The notes beneath the pieces were generated by a model. The model ran no database searches. It saw only the letters and a list, made by a program, of their open reading frames with translations, and was not told where the DNA came from. A program made the translations under genes and the position numbers. From positions 1 through 43,301 of the IMG/VR virus record IMGVR_UViG_3300030329_002291: 43,301 nucleotides of DNA; one strand, written 5' to 3'. This document shows positions 13,459 to 23,455 of the stretch, piece by piece. The stretch's first letter is position 1; each line of letters begins with the position of its first letter. This stretch comes from a virus.

Positions 13459-15228
13459 ATGCCTTTAAATAGCGATAAGTTATACGATAAAATTGATTAC
13501 CTAAGAATAATTAATAGAGATAATCTTCTTGATAGGTCACGTGTAAGAGACATTATGAACGGTGGAGAAGCTGGAGTTAAAGCCTTATTGGGTGATGGTG
13601 CTAATGTTGAATACCATCAATTACCAGCACCTAATTTATTTTTAACAGCTTTAGATAGATTTGCACAAAAATTAGGTAGAAGCCCTGATTTAAAAGTAGA
13701 TATAATTAATGAAAAAGATTCACAACGTGCAAAAAAGAAATCTGAAAAACTAGAACGAATTATCATGGCGTATGACAAATATTCAAAATTAAATATGCAA
13801 TTACCACAAGTTGGTAGATGGTTACCTGGTTATGGTTTTGTTGTTTGGACTATAGGACATAAAAGAGATAAAGATGGCAATCCTTATCCTCATGCAGAAT
13901 TAAGAGATACTTTTACATGTTATCCTGGATATTTTGGAAATGACCAACAACCAAAAGAATTAGCAATAATTACAAGAGTTCCACATAAGATACTTGCAGA
14001 ACAATATCCTAAAGCTAAAAGCATAATTTATGCAAGAAATACAGATGATGAAGTATCACCGTATTCAGCATTATTAGGTTATGGTGAAAAAATGAATAAT
14101 TGGTCTTATTCAAATGGTGATGGAAAAGTTGTAGTTGAGTATAGAGATGAAGAAGGAACATACGTATTTTTACCTGAAAATAAAAAAATTATAGATTTTA
14201 TGCCTAACCCTTTAAAATCAGGTCCTTGTTTTGTAGTAGCTAAAAGATATGCTTTTGACCAACTACAAAGTCAGTTTCAACACATTACAGGACTTATGGC
14301 TAACATGGCAAAGATTAATATTCTTGGAACTATTGCTATGGAAGATGCTGTATTTACAGAAACTAATATTGTTGGTGAAATAGAATCAGGTAAATATAGA
14401 AAAGGTAGATATGCAGTTAATTACTTAGCACCAGGTTCAAATGTATCAAAACCTGTTAACAATTTACCGTATCAATTATTTCAACAAGTAGATAGATTAG
14501 AAAGACATTTACGACTAGGAGCAGCTTATCCTGTATCTGATGATGGACAATCTCCAAATGCATTTGTTACAGGTAGAGGATTAGAAGAACTTGGTACATC
14601 AGCATCATTGCATGTTAGAGAATATCAAACTGTTTTAGCAGATGCTATACAAGAACTAGATGCAAAAAGATTAGAATATGATGAAGAAATGTTTTCAGGT
14701 GTAAGAAAACCTATGGCAGGTTATCATAAAGGAACTGCTTATAAAGAAACATATTCTCCACAATCTGATATAAAACAATTTTACACAACACGAAGAGTGT
14801 ATGGTGTAATGGCAGGATTTGATGAACCGCAAAAAATAATAACAGGACTGCAATTAAAACAACAGGGTATTATTGATACTCAAACATTACAAGAAAACAT
14901 GGATGGGTTAGATAATATAACAAAAATTCAACAAAGAATAAATGCAGAAAAAGCAGAGACAGTTTTATTTGAATCTCTTATGGCACAAGCTGCAGAAGGA
15001 AATCCACAAGCTACAATGGCTGCTATAGAAATAAGAAAAAATCCTTCAAAAATGTCAGAAATATTAGATAAGTTTTATACAACAGAAGGTGATGAACCAA
15101 CTCCTGAAGAATTAGCAATGATGGGAATGGGTGGACCACAAATTCCTACAGGACCTGGAGGTGGATTACCTGGAATAGAGCAAGTCATAGGAGCTTTAGG
15201 ACAACAAGGAGGACCTCCTAGTGGATGA
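13459..15228 (+). CDS. Portal protein
   Basis: This 589-residue protein directly follows the terminase. The order, size and composition fit a phage portal: an N-terminal region with a LLGDG motif, a core with beta segments (YGFVVWTIGHKRD, near 130) followed by a YPGYFG segment, a helical stretch with QVDRLERHLRLGAAYP, and a Gln/Glu-rich helical tail ending in Gly/Pro repeats. The portal ring is the DNA entry and exit channel at one vertex. Assignment is by position and overall pattern rather than a single diagnostic motif. Confidence 0.8.
   Translation: MPLNSDKLYDKIDYLRIINRDNLLDRSRVRDIMNGGEAGVKALLGDGANVEYHQLPAPNLFLTALDRFAQKLGRSPDLKVDIINEKDSQRAKKKSEKLERIIMAYDKYSKLNMQLPQVGRWLPGYGFVVWTIGHKRDKDGNPYPHAELRDTFTCYPGYFGNDQQPKELAIITRVPHKILAEQYPKAKSIIYARNTDDEVSPYSALLGYGEKMNNWSYSNGDGKVVVEYRDEEGTYVFLPENKKIIDFMPNPLKSGPCFVVAKRYAFDQLQSQFQHITGLMANMAKINILGTIAMEDAVFTETNIVGEIESGKYRKGRYAVNYLAPGSNVSKPVNNLPYQLFQQVDRLERHLRLGAAYPVSDDGQSPNAFVTGRGLEELGTSASLHVREYQTVLADAIQELDAKRLEYDEEMFSGVRKPMAGYHKGTAYKETYSPQSDIKQFYTTRRVYGVMAGFDEPQKIITGLQLKQQGIIDTQTLQENMDGLDNITKIQQRINAEKAETVLFESLMAQAAEGNPQATMAAIEIRKNPSKMSEILDKFYTTEGDEPTPEELAMMGMGGPQIPTGPGGGLPGIEQVIGALGQQGGPPSG
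15207..15219 (+). promoter_or_regulatory. Ribosome site inside a self-complementary sequence
   Basis: AGGAGG (15207-15212) is followed after one base by CCTCCT (15214-15219), its exact reverse complement, just before the GTG start at 15221. The ribosome site could be hidden in a local hairpin until ribosomes finishing the portal gene open it. Confidence 0.45.
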
Positions 15229-15436
15229 ACAAGAAGTTTTAGTTAAGTTTATGGATATGATTAACCAAGAAGATTGGAATACTGATGTATTTACAGGAGA
15301 TTCAGAAATACAAGAATCAAGAATAATGATGACAAATTTTATTACATTACCTACACCACATCCTTATGTTTTTATAAATATACAATTTGATTACGAATTT
15401 AATCAAGAGTTAGGAGATGAGTTACGTGGCGAATAA
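15221..15436 (+). CDS. 71-residue acidic hypothetical protein, GTG start
   Basis: A GTG at 15221 with an AAGGAGG site eight bases upstream is preferred; the next in-frame ATG (15251) lacks one. It overlaps the end of the portal gene by eight bases. The product (VKFMDMINQEDWNTDVF, ending DYEFNQELGDELRGE) is acidic. Its position between portal and the next virion gene suggests a small head-completion or regulatory role; no family is recognised. Confidence 0.6.
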   Translation: MDEQEVLVKFMDMINQEDWNTDVFTGDSEIQESRIMMTNFITLPTPHPYVFINIQFDYEFNQELGDELRGE

Positions 15437-15815
15437 ATTTAATAGAGGCAGAAAAAATAAAGATTTAACAGCAGCAACTGATATGACAGGTGGTGGAGCT
15501 TATGCAGACATTGTTGTACCTCCACAAGCAGAAGGTGATTCGTTTGGACAAACTAAAGATTTACAAACACAAGTAGATTCTGTAAGTAATCCAGCAGATG
15601 CTAATTTAGTAAACGCAGCACGTATGATGCCACCTTCACCAGTGAATTTAGGTGCAGCAACAAATAAACTAAATGAACCAATTACTTCAGGTATACCATT
15701 AGGTGCAGGAGACAATGGTGGATTAAACATGGGAACAGATACAGTAAGTAACTTTATTAAAGCTGCTAAAATAGAATTTCCTGACCCAATATGGGATGAA
15801 TTGTTAGATGCGTAA
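15426..15815 (+). CDS. 129-residue hypothetical virion-region protein
   Basis: An ATG at 15417 is in frame, but AGGAG lies almost on top of it. A GTG at 15426 has the same AGGAG nine bases upstream and gives MANKFNRGRKN, so GTG is preferred. The protein is rich in Gly, Ala, Asn and Pro with little predicted helix (TDMTGGGAYADIV, MMPPSPVNLGAATNKL) and ends WDELLDA. It may be a disordered scaffold-like or structural linker protein. Its stop overlaps the giant gene start (TAATG). Confidence 0.65.
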   Translation: MANKFNRGRKNKDLTAATDMTGGGAYADIVVPPQAEGDSFGQTKDLQTQVDSVSNPADANLVNAARMMPPSPVNLGAATNKLNEPITSGIPLGAGDNGGLNMGTDTVSNFIKAAKIEFPDPIWDELLDA

Positions 15816-18800
15816 TGTATTACCGCACAAATTTTAATTTACCATTACACAAAGAATCTTTAGCATCTTTTAATTCTTTAAATAACGAACAAATAAATTC
15901 TTTTAGAAGAAGCATTACGCCTGAGTTAGCAGAAAAAATATTATCTATAGCTAAAGCATATCCAACATTAGATAAAAGATTAGCAGTATATACAGGATTA
16001 TATGGATTAGAAGCAGATGATGATTTAATATTACGACTTGCACAAAAACAACAAAATGCATTAGAAAAACAACAAAGAAGTGTTAGGCAGAGTCAAGTTG
16101 GTTTTGGTAAAAGAGCAACCCAGTTAGGATTTTTAGCATTAGATGCACCATTTCAAAACATATCACAAAATTTTAAATCTACTGTTGTAGCAGCACAAGA
16201 AACAGGAATGCCTGTAGGAAAAGCAGTAGCTAAAAATTTACTTACAGCATTTAGTCCATCAGTAGAATCTTCAGATGCAGCTAGAGAATCATTATTAGGA
16301 GAAGAATTTGCTAAAACATACAGGGCAACTAAAGAAGCATATGGTCCTACAGAATGGAGAAGAGCTAGAGAACAACAGAAAGCAGGTAATCCTTTAAATT
16401 TAGGAACAGGTATTTTACCTAATTCTATGGATTTACAAGATACAGAAGTATATAGAAAAGAAATAAAATTAGGTAAGACACCATTAGAAGCGTATACGAT
16501 TGCTGAACAAACTTATGGAAAACCAATAACAGACGAATTTGAAAAAGATGAATATAGATATAAATATACAACACCACAAGGAGAAAGAGTTCCTATATCA
16601 CCAGGAAGAGTTGTTGCAGGACAATTTAGTAAAGAAGCTGACGTATCGTATGCAATAGTAAGTACGATAATTGATGGTGCTTTTAGATTAGGTGCAGACC
16701 CAATAAATATTTTATTAGGTTACGGTGCAGGAGTTAAAACTGCAGCTAGAACTGTTGTAACACAAGCTGCTGTAGATGATTTTATAAAAAATACTCCAAC
16801 TATAGCTAGAGCATTAAAAACTTTAAAACCTACTAAAGGAGGAAGAGAAGCTAGAGCATTAACATTTGGAAAAACAGCAAATCAAATACTTGATACAAAA
16901 TGGGGAGATGAATTTGTAGATGCTATGACTCAAAACACTTCTGTAGCTAGATTACGAATGATACCTGGTTTTAAAAAACTTGACCCTAGAGTTTTAGATT
17001 ATTTAGCAAAAGTAGGTGACAAAAATATAATGAGAGAATCACTTAGAAGTTTAATGAGACAAGGTGATTTTTCAGAACTTATGATTGCACCATATTCAGG
17101 TGCTTTTGTTGGAGATGAAATAAGATTAGCTGCACAAAATGCACCATTAACAAAATTACCAATGCGTAAAAGTTTAGTAGGTGAAGCATCAGACGCATTA
17201 GCTAAAAGATTAGGTGGAAGTACAGACGTTGCACCACTAAGAAGAACAGTTGGTGCGTTTATGGGTAAAATAAAAAACGACCCATTTGCTGGTTTAGTAG
17301 GAATGGGAAGTCAATTTATGTATACTCTACCTTTACCAACAAGAAGATTATTTGATTTAGCACCTGATAAATATGCAGCAATAACACAAATTACAGAAAC
17401 AATAAACAACATAGAAGGCTCTTTAGTCGCTATGGGAGAAAAAGAACCTGTAAGAGATTTATATATAAAAGAATTATTAGAATCAAAAAATCAACAAGAT
17501 GTTGTTAATGTTGTAGAAAAACTTAATGAAAGAATTGCAAAATTTGTAGTAAAAAATAATCCTGATTTAGCTGAAGACCCAGATGCACTTGAAGAAATGA
17601 TAAGAGTTTCAAAGGTGGTATCTAATACTTTAGAAACTAAAAAATATTTTTATGATGCAGATGGAGTAGCATTATCGTTTCCAGGAACTAAAATTGAATA
17701 TTTAGCTGATGCAGTTCAAAAAGCTGATGGTACTTTCCAAAGTAAAACAGTAGCTGCACCTACAGCTTTAACTATGTCTCAGTTTGCAGAACATTTTATT
17801 CCTTTAATTGATTATCAACAAATAGCTAAAGCAGGTAAAACATTTAATAGATTAGTTGGACCTAGTGGAAGTAGATTAAAATCTGTTATGTGGCATGACC
17901 CTAAAGCATCTGCTTTTTCTAAAATTAATCAACAGTTTTTTAAAGTTCCTAGAAAAGCATTTGTACCTGACCCTTCAAGAGGCGGAAGAGTATCATTATC
18001 TCCACCAGGAAACGTAGATTACGTATATAACGATATTGTTATGCAGAGAGTATTAAAACCATCATGGATGTTACGTTTAGCATTAGCGTTAAGAGTTCCA
18101 CCTGAAGAATCAGTTCGTATAGCATTTTATGGAGGACCTAATGTATTTTCACATCCTTTACTTTTAACTTCATTAAAAAGTGATATTGGACGTAAAGGTA
18201 AAACTGTTGTACAGATGCAAGGAAGTCTAGGAGAACAATTTTTTGCTACAAAAATATTTAATGAAGAAGCAGAGATGATAGCTGAAATGGTTGGTAACAA
18301 AGATATGGTAGATGCTGTTACTAATTTAAAATACGAACAAATTGAAAAATCAATTAAACATTTACGATTAAATGTAAATACAGCAGGAGAAGTAGGCGAT
18401 TCTTATTTAGCATCTTTTTTACGTGGCGACAATATGACAGATTATGCTTTTGACGAAGTAGTTGGTGAATTACCTAAATTAAAAAAACAAAGAGTTACTG
18501 ACCGTAATGTTAGATTAATGGCTGAAGATATAATGAAATGGGATTTAGAAGATATTGAAAATGCTGTTTTAAAAATTGATGGTACAACATTAGAAGGTGC
18601 TGCTGTTTCAGTTGCACCGTATAAAAGTTTAAAAACAACAATAGATAAAGCAGAAGAAGGTTTTCAACAAACTATAGAACAATATTTATCACAACCAAAT
18701 GTGATGAAAGCATTACAAAAAGAAAATCATGTATTACAAGTTACAAGAAATTTTGCAGGAGATGTAACACAAGGAGAAGCATTAGTTCCTCCTACATTAA

Positions 18801-21800
18801 TTGATTTAAATGTAGGGATTGTAAACAAAACTGTTAATAATATGACTCTTGAACAAGCTAAAGATACTTTAATAAACTCTTTATCAATAGCTATTAAAAG
18901 CCATGAAAGATATGTTTACCCTACTATACCTATGGTAAATGCATTAAAGAGAGATAAAAATTTATATAAGTTAATAGATTTACGTGGTCAAATACCAAGA
19001 ATAAGAGTTTATGACGGTATAGATAATATAAATATTGATTCTGTAGTTAGAAAAGAAATTCTTGAAGCTATGTTTGAAAGTAATTTTAATACAGCAAAAC
19101 TAATTATGAAGAAAAAAGGTGGCTATGCACAAGCTGCACCATCAGGAACTATTTTTAATGGTGACCCTATGTATATACAAGCTATGTCAAATCAAACTTT
19201 ATTACAAAGATTTTTACCTGGTAAAAGTCCAAAAGGAAAAGATGAAATGTATTTAATGGCTAAGAAACATAAAAATACAGGTTCTGATGTAATACAAGAA
19301 GAATGGTGGTACGGATTTATTGAAGATTTATTTAGTGTAACAAAAGACCCTGCATATGTAATGGTAGCTAGAGATGGTGTTGAAAATGCAGTTGAGTATT
19401 TTACAAAAAATCCTAATGGTAAACAATACATACAAGATTTAATAAAACAAAGTGATGAGCCAGAAATAAGAAGAATATTAGAAAAAGAATCAGAACTTAA
19501 AAAATGGTTACAAGCTATTAATTACGATATTGCAAGATTACAAGGAAATCCTTCAAGAAAAATTAGAAGAGGAAACAGAGGAATATCTCAAAGACAAGCT
19601 AGAGAAATAATACATAATGCAGAAGGAGACATGATTCTTCCTGATTATGAAGCAGATTTATCACTAGGTTCACAACAAGTTAAAGAATTTATTGCTAATA
19701 GTGGATTTTTAAATGGAGAAGATTGGCTTGAACTAGCACAAAAACATGCTGTTTTAAATAACAGAACAAGAAGTTATTATGGAAAATTTTATAAAAAAGT
19801 TAAAAAAGCATTTAATGAAGACATTGTTGTAAACGGATTAGGACCTAGAGAACAAGCATATCTTAAATCAGGGTATGATTTTAACCGAGGTGCAACATAT
19901 GAATCATCAATGGAAAAATGGGATAAAGTATTAGAAGCAGGATATAGAAACTTATTAGCAAAACCTTCTGATTGGTTAAATAGAGACCCATTGTTTAGAT
20001 GGTCTTTTTATACAGAAACACCAAATTTTATACCTACGTTTGATGAAAAAACAACAAAAGAATTTTTAGTAGGTGCAAAACCTTGGATTGAAGGTAGTCA
20101 AATGTGGGATGATATAGTCCGTGCATCAAAAATACCTAAAATAAAAGAAGAAGTAAGTGTTACTAGCCTTGAACAAGCAGAACAATTATTGAAATATAAA
20201 GCATTAGAAAATGTAAAAGACTTACTGTATGCAAGTTCTGACAGACATGTATTGTCTGATGTTATGTCTACGTATGTTCCATTTCCTGAAATATGGCAAG
20301 AAGTTGCAAAGACATGGGGTAAATTAACAATAGATAATCCACAAAAATTTAATAGAACACGTATAGCTATAGACGCAGGTAAAGAATCAAAACCTTGGGA
20401 TACGCACAATGCTTTTTTTGAAACAGACCCTGTAACAGGAGAATTAATGTTTAATTGGGTTGATGTTGCTAATGTAATGACATTTGGTGTAGCATCCATT
20501 CCAGGACAAATGGGATTTGCACCTGTGCAGTCAGCTTTATTAGGAGAAGATTTAAGAGACGAAGGTGTAAAAGTAAGACCATATGGATTCTTAGAAGGTT
20601 TGAACTTAGTAGCAGCTAATGGTTTTTCACCTGGTTTTGGTCCTAATGTACAAATGGCTTACAAAGTATTTACAAAATATTTTCCTACACCAAAATTTTT
20701 AGATGATTTTATTTTAGGAAACTTTAATGCACCTGGTGGTGGTTTTAATATTGCTGATGAATTACCAGGTTGGGCTAAAGATATTATATTAAAACAACCA
20801 TTTATGGGTGATGGTGCTGCTTCAGAAGAAATGGAAGCATCAGTAGCTGCAACAGTAATGGATATATATACTATGTATTACTATGCAGGTAAATGGTCAC
20901 CTGAAGATACTGAATCACAAAAAGCAGCATTAATAGAAGCTATGGATGCAGCATCAAAACATTGGATTATTAGAGGAATGGCTAAAGGTGCTTTTCCTAC
21001 AGCTATACAACCACGTTATGAATTAAAAGATAAAAATGGTACTTGGTGGGGAATACAGGTATTAGCACAAAAATATCAACAGATGTTAGAAAATAATGAC
21101 TTTGATTATTTTGTAACATCACAACAATTTATTACTAGATTTGGTATTAACCCAATACCATTAAGACAAGCAACTACTGAAAAAAAAGGTAGATTTCCTG
21201 CTAGAAAAGAATCATTTAAATTTTGGCAACAAACTGAAAATAAACAATTAATAGAGGAATATCCACAAACAGCTATATATATAAAAATGGACAGTTGGGA
21301 TGATGAATTTTCATACCCTGCATTCTTAGAAGGTTCTGAAACATTAGACCCACAAGACTATAGAAGAGCATTACAACAAACACTTTTACAATTTGAGTTA
21401 GAAGAATACAGACAGGATTTAGTAAATGACCCATCAATGACTGACTCTGCTAGAAGAGAAGCATACACATCAAAAAAGAATAAATTAGTTGAAGAATACA
21501 ACATGATTCCATATGGAAACATAGGTAATGCAATTATTAGAGCAGAACAAGATTATGTAATGCAAGAATTTAGAATGTGGGAAGACAATGAAATATTAAA
21601 AAATTCTGCTGAATATAAACCTCTTAAATTATTCTTAGATAAATATGATGAAGCAATAAATGTAGTATTAAACGGTGGTACTTTTACTGTGGGAGATGAG
21701 AGCTATACTGTATATGGTAGTGGTGTTAAAAATAAGACTGCTGCAAACTTAAAAGGTAGTAACGAAAATACTGCAGCTATAAGGATATTGTTAGATAAAT

Positions 21801-21907
21801 ATGCTAGACAATTAGCTAATGAGTATAAAAATACTAACTTTATAGACATGTATTTAGGTAACTTTTGGAAAGAGCTAGATAACAGAAGATATGAGAAGGA
21901 TTTTTAA
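15815..21907 (+). CDS. Giant virion protein, 2030 residues
   Basis: This is one uninterrupted frame of 6.1 kb. Features seen: a helical N-terminus (SLNNEQINSFRRSITPELAEK), many Lys/Gln-rich helices, a SPGRVVAGQFSKEADVSYAIVSTIIDGAFRLGADP segment near residue 265-300, NLLAKPSDWLNRDPLFRWSFY near 1385, and a VPFPEIWQEVAKTWGKL stretch near 1485. The last two recall motifs in very large structural proteins of environmental phages. Its place after the portal and before scaffold/capsid, without tape-measure hallmarks, suggests an internal virion (ejection) protein in a podovirus-like particle. This is inference; no enzymatic motif was recognised. Confidence 0.7.
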   Translation: MYYRTNFNLPLHKESLASFNSLNNEQINSFRRSITPELAEKILSIAKAYPTLDKRLAVYTGLYGLEADDDLILRLAQKQQNALEKQQRSVRQSQVGFGKRATQLGFLALDAPFQNISQNFKSTVVAAQETGMPVGKAVAKNLLTAFSPSVESSDAARESLLGEEFAKTYRATKEAYGPTEWRRAREQQKAGNPLNLGTGILPNSMDLQDTEVYRKEIKLGKTPLEAYTIAEQTYGKPITDEFEKDEYRYKYTTPQGERVPISPGRVVAGQFSKEADVSYAIVSTIIDGAFRLGADPINILLGYGAGVKTAARTVVTQAAVDDFIKNTPTIARALKTLKPTKGGREARALTFGKTANQILDTKWGDEFVDAMTQNTSVARLRMIPGFKKLDPRVLDYLAKVGDKNIMRESLRSLMRQGDFSELMIAPYSGAFVGDEIRLAAQNAPLTKLPMRKSLVGEASDALAKRLGGSTDVAPLRRTVGAFMGKIKNDPFAGLVGMGSQFMYTLPLPTRRLFDLAPDKYAAITQITETINNIEGSLVAMGEKEPVRDLYIKELLESKNQQDVVNVVEKLNERIAKFVVKNNPDLAEDPDALEEMIRVSKVVSNTLETKKYFYDADGVALSFPGTKIEYLADAVQKADGTFQSKTVAAPTALTMSQFAEHFIPLIDYQQIAKAGKTFNRLVGPSGSRLKSVMWHDPKASAFSKINQQFFKVPRKAFVPDPSRGGRVSLSPPGNVDYVYNDIVMQRVLKPSWMLRLALALRVPPEESVRIAFYGGPNVFSHPLLLTSLKSDIGRKGKTVVQMQGSLGEQFFATKIFNEEAEMIAEMVGNKDMVDAVTNLKYEQIEKSIKHLRLNVNTAGEVGDSYLASFLRGDNMTDYAFDEVVGELPKLKKQRVTDRNVRLMAEDIMKWDLEDIENAVLKIDGTTLEGAAVSVAPYKSLKTTIDKAEEGFQQTIEQYLSQPNVMKALQKENHVLQVTRNFAGDVTQGEALVPPTLIDLNVGIVNKTVNNMTLEQAKDTLINSLSIAIKSHERYVYPTIPMVNALKRDKNLYKLIDLRGQIPRIRVYDGIDNINIDSVVRKEILEAMFESNFNTAKLIMKKKGGYAQAAPSGTIFNGDPMYIQAMSNQTLLQRFLPGKSPKGKDEMYLMAKKHKNTGSDVIQEEWWYGFIEDLFSVTKDPAYVMVARDGVENAVEYFTKNPNGKQYIQDLIKQSDEPEIRRILEKESELKKWLQAINYDIARLQGNPSRKIRRGNRGISQRQAREIIHNAEGDMILPDYEADLSLGSQQVKEFIANSGFLNGEDWLELAQKHAVLNNRTRSYYGKFYKKVKKAFNEDIVVNGLGPREQAYLKSGYDFNRGATYESSMEKWDKVLEAGYRNLLAKPSDWLNRDPLFRWSFYTETPNFIPTFDEKTTKEFLVGAKPWIEGSQMWDDIVRASKIPKIKEEVSVTSLEQAEQLLKYKALENVKDLLYASSDRHVLSDVMSTYVPFPEIWQEVAKTWGKLTIDNPQKFNRTRIAIDAGKESKPWDTHNAFFETDPVTGELMFNWVDVANVMTFGVASIPGQMGFAPVQSALLGEDLRDEGVKVRPYGFLEGLNLVAANGFSPGFGPNVQMAYKVFTKYFPTPKFLDDFILGNFNAPGGGFNIADELPGWAKDIILKQPFMGDGAASEEMEASVAATVMDIYTMYYYAGKWSPEDTESQKAALIEAMDAASKHWIIRGMAKGAFPTAIQPRYELKDKNGTWWGIQVLAQKYQQMLENNDFDYFVTSQQFITRFGINPIPLRQATTEKKGRFPARKESFKFWQQTENKQLIEEYPQTAIYIKMDSWDDEFSYPAFLEGSETLDPQDYRRALQQTLLQFELEEYRQDLVNDPSMTDSARREAYTSKKNKLVEEYNMIPYGNIGNAIIRAEQDYVMQEFRMWEDNEILKNSAEYKPLKLFLDKYDEAINVVLNGGTFTVGDESYTVYGSGVKNKTAANLKGSNENTAAIRILLDKYARQLANEYKNTNFIDMYLGNFWKELDNRRYEKDF

Positions 21908-23455
21908 ATGAGTCAATACTTAGATGAGAAAACGTTAGAAGATATAAAAAACTATCTTGCAGGACTAGATGAAACAGGTGGTTTTGCAGATTTTCAACAA
22001 GAACAAGGTATACAAAGTTTCTTAGTAGAAATAACTAAAAACATACAAGTACCAATAAGAATGGAACAAGATGGTGATTATCTAGGTATTACAGTATATA
22101 GTTTGTTTGATATTATATCAGGAAATACAGACTTTGATTTAACAACAGGAACAGGTGACGTAGAAAAATTTGCAGAAGCAGATGATGCAATATTTAATGC
22201 TACTGATATGACAACATATATTGATAGTGTTGTTAATTATTTAGAAATTCTTATACAACCACAAACAGATAGAAATGGTTTAACTGTAAGTATTGGTCCT
22301 ACATTACTAGGTGAAGATGACCCTACAGGAGCTGCTTCAGAAGAAATTAAAATAGCATTAGGTGATGTATTTGATTTAGTTAACAGTTGGTCGCAAGGAA
22401 CTATTGATAATGAAGATGGTACAACAACAGTATTTACTGATGTAAATCCTAAAATACCTGGATTATTTACAACTAAAAAAGAAGAAAGAGACCCTCAAAC
22501 AGGTGAAATAGTAAGTCGTTCAAGTGAATTTTATACAGGATATAACATTCAAATTGATGACAAAAATCAATATGTTAGATACGAAGTAGACCCTGTAACA
22601 GGAGACCCAATATTAGAAATAGTTAGAGATAAAAATGGTGACCCTATAAAGCCATGGTTTACACGTGGTTCTGCGGCAGAAGCATTTATTGGAATGTCAC
22701 CTACTGAAATATTTAATATGCAACAACAATTAGCTGCTGCAGGATTAGATTTATCATCTTATAATTTTGTTCCAGGAGAAATAGACTTTTCAACAACAGA
22801 AAATGAAATAGGATTTTTAGCAAATTTAATGACACAAGCAAATGATATGCAATGGTTAGCACCAAATATGCAATATATAGATAAAGAAGCACCAACAATA
22901 TTAGGTCAATTATCACCATTTCTTAAATTAAGAGAAGATGATATGTTACTTTCAGGTACTGCTTTAGACCCAAAATTTCAAAAATCATTAGAACAATACG
23001 GACAAGAAGTTTTACCTCCTTCAGATGTAGAAGTAAAACAAGCTATAGATGGTTTATTTGCATCTAAAGGATTAACAGCAACTGCTGCAGATTATAAAAA
23101 ATATGGAGAAATATTAGCAGATTTACAATCACAAGCAGCCGCAAGAGAAATACAAATACAACAAAATCAAATGTCATTAAATGACATAATAGGTTTATCT
23201 ACAGGAGAATATACAAGAACTCCTGGACAAGGATTCCGTGATATAAAATTTAATGTTAAATTACCTACACCTGAAGAAGCTAGAAGTAAATTAGGAAAGC
23301 CTATGCTTACTCCTATAAATGTAGCTCAGGAATTAAATAATCAGTTTGAAAAACTAGAAGCTGGTAAAATATCAGCAGTATCTGAAATGGCAGGTAGAAG
23401 AGCTTTAGCAAATAGTTTTAGAGATAACTTTTTAGCTTTTGAGGAGAGTTGGTAA
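21908..23455 (+). CDS. Virion-associated protein, 515 residues
   Basis: It starts directly after the giant gene. The first half is acidic and mixed (DETGGFADFQQEQG). The second half has AEAFIGMSPTEIFNMQQQLAAAGLDLSSYNFVPG (about 255-290), a pattern like repeat helices in phage internal proteins (GMs..ev...Q..L..AGl...-..PG), then a long Gln-rich helical tail. It is likely packaged with the giant proteins; the assignment rests on context. Confidence 0.6.
   Translation: MSQYLDEKTLEDIKNYLAGLDETGGFADFQQEQGIQSFLVEITKNIQVPIRMEQDGDYLGITVYSLFDIISGNTDFDLTTGTGDVEKFAEADDAIFNATDMTTYIDSVVNYLEILIQPQTDRNGLTVSIGPTLLGEDDPTGAASEEIKIALGDVFDLVNSWSQGTIDNEDGTTTVFTDVNPKIPGLFTTKKEERDPQTGEIVSRSSEFYTGYNIQIDDKNQYVRYEVDPVTGDPILEIVRDKNGDPIKPWFTRGSAAEAFIGMSPTEIFNMQQQLAAAGLDLSSYNFVPGEIDFSTTENEIGFLANLMTQANDMQWLAPNMQYIDKEAPTILGQLSPFLKLREDDMLLSGTALDPKFQKSLEQYGQEVLPPSDVEVKQAIDGLFASKGLTATAADYKKYGEILADLQSQAAAREIQIQQNQMSLNDIIGLSTGEYTRTPGQGFRDIKFNVKLPTPEEARSKLGKPMLTPINVAQELNNQFEKLEAGKISAVSEMAGRRALANSFRDNFLAFEESW

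Noticed and set aside
20098-20499. 133-codon - strand frame inside the giant gene
   Set aside because: It lies antisense to the middle of a continuous 2030-codon gene, with no ribosome site or motif.
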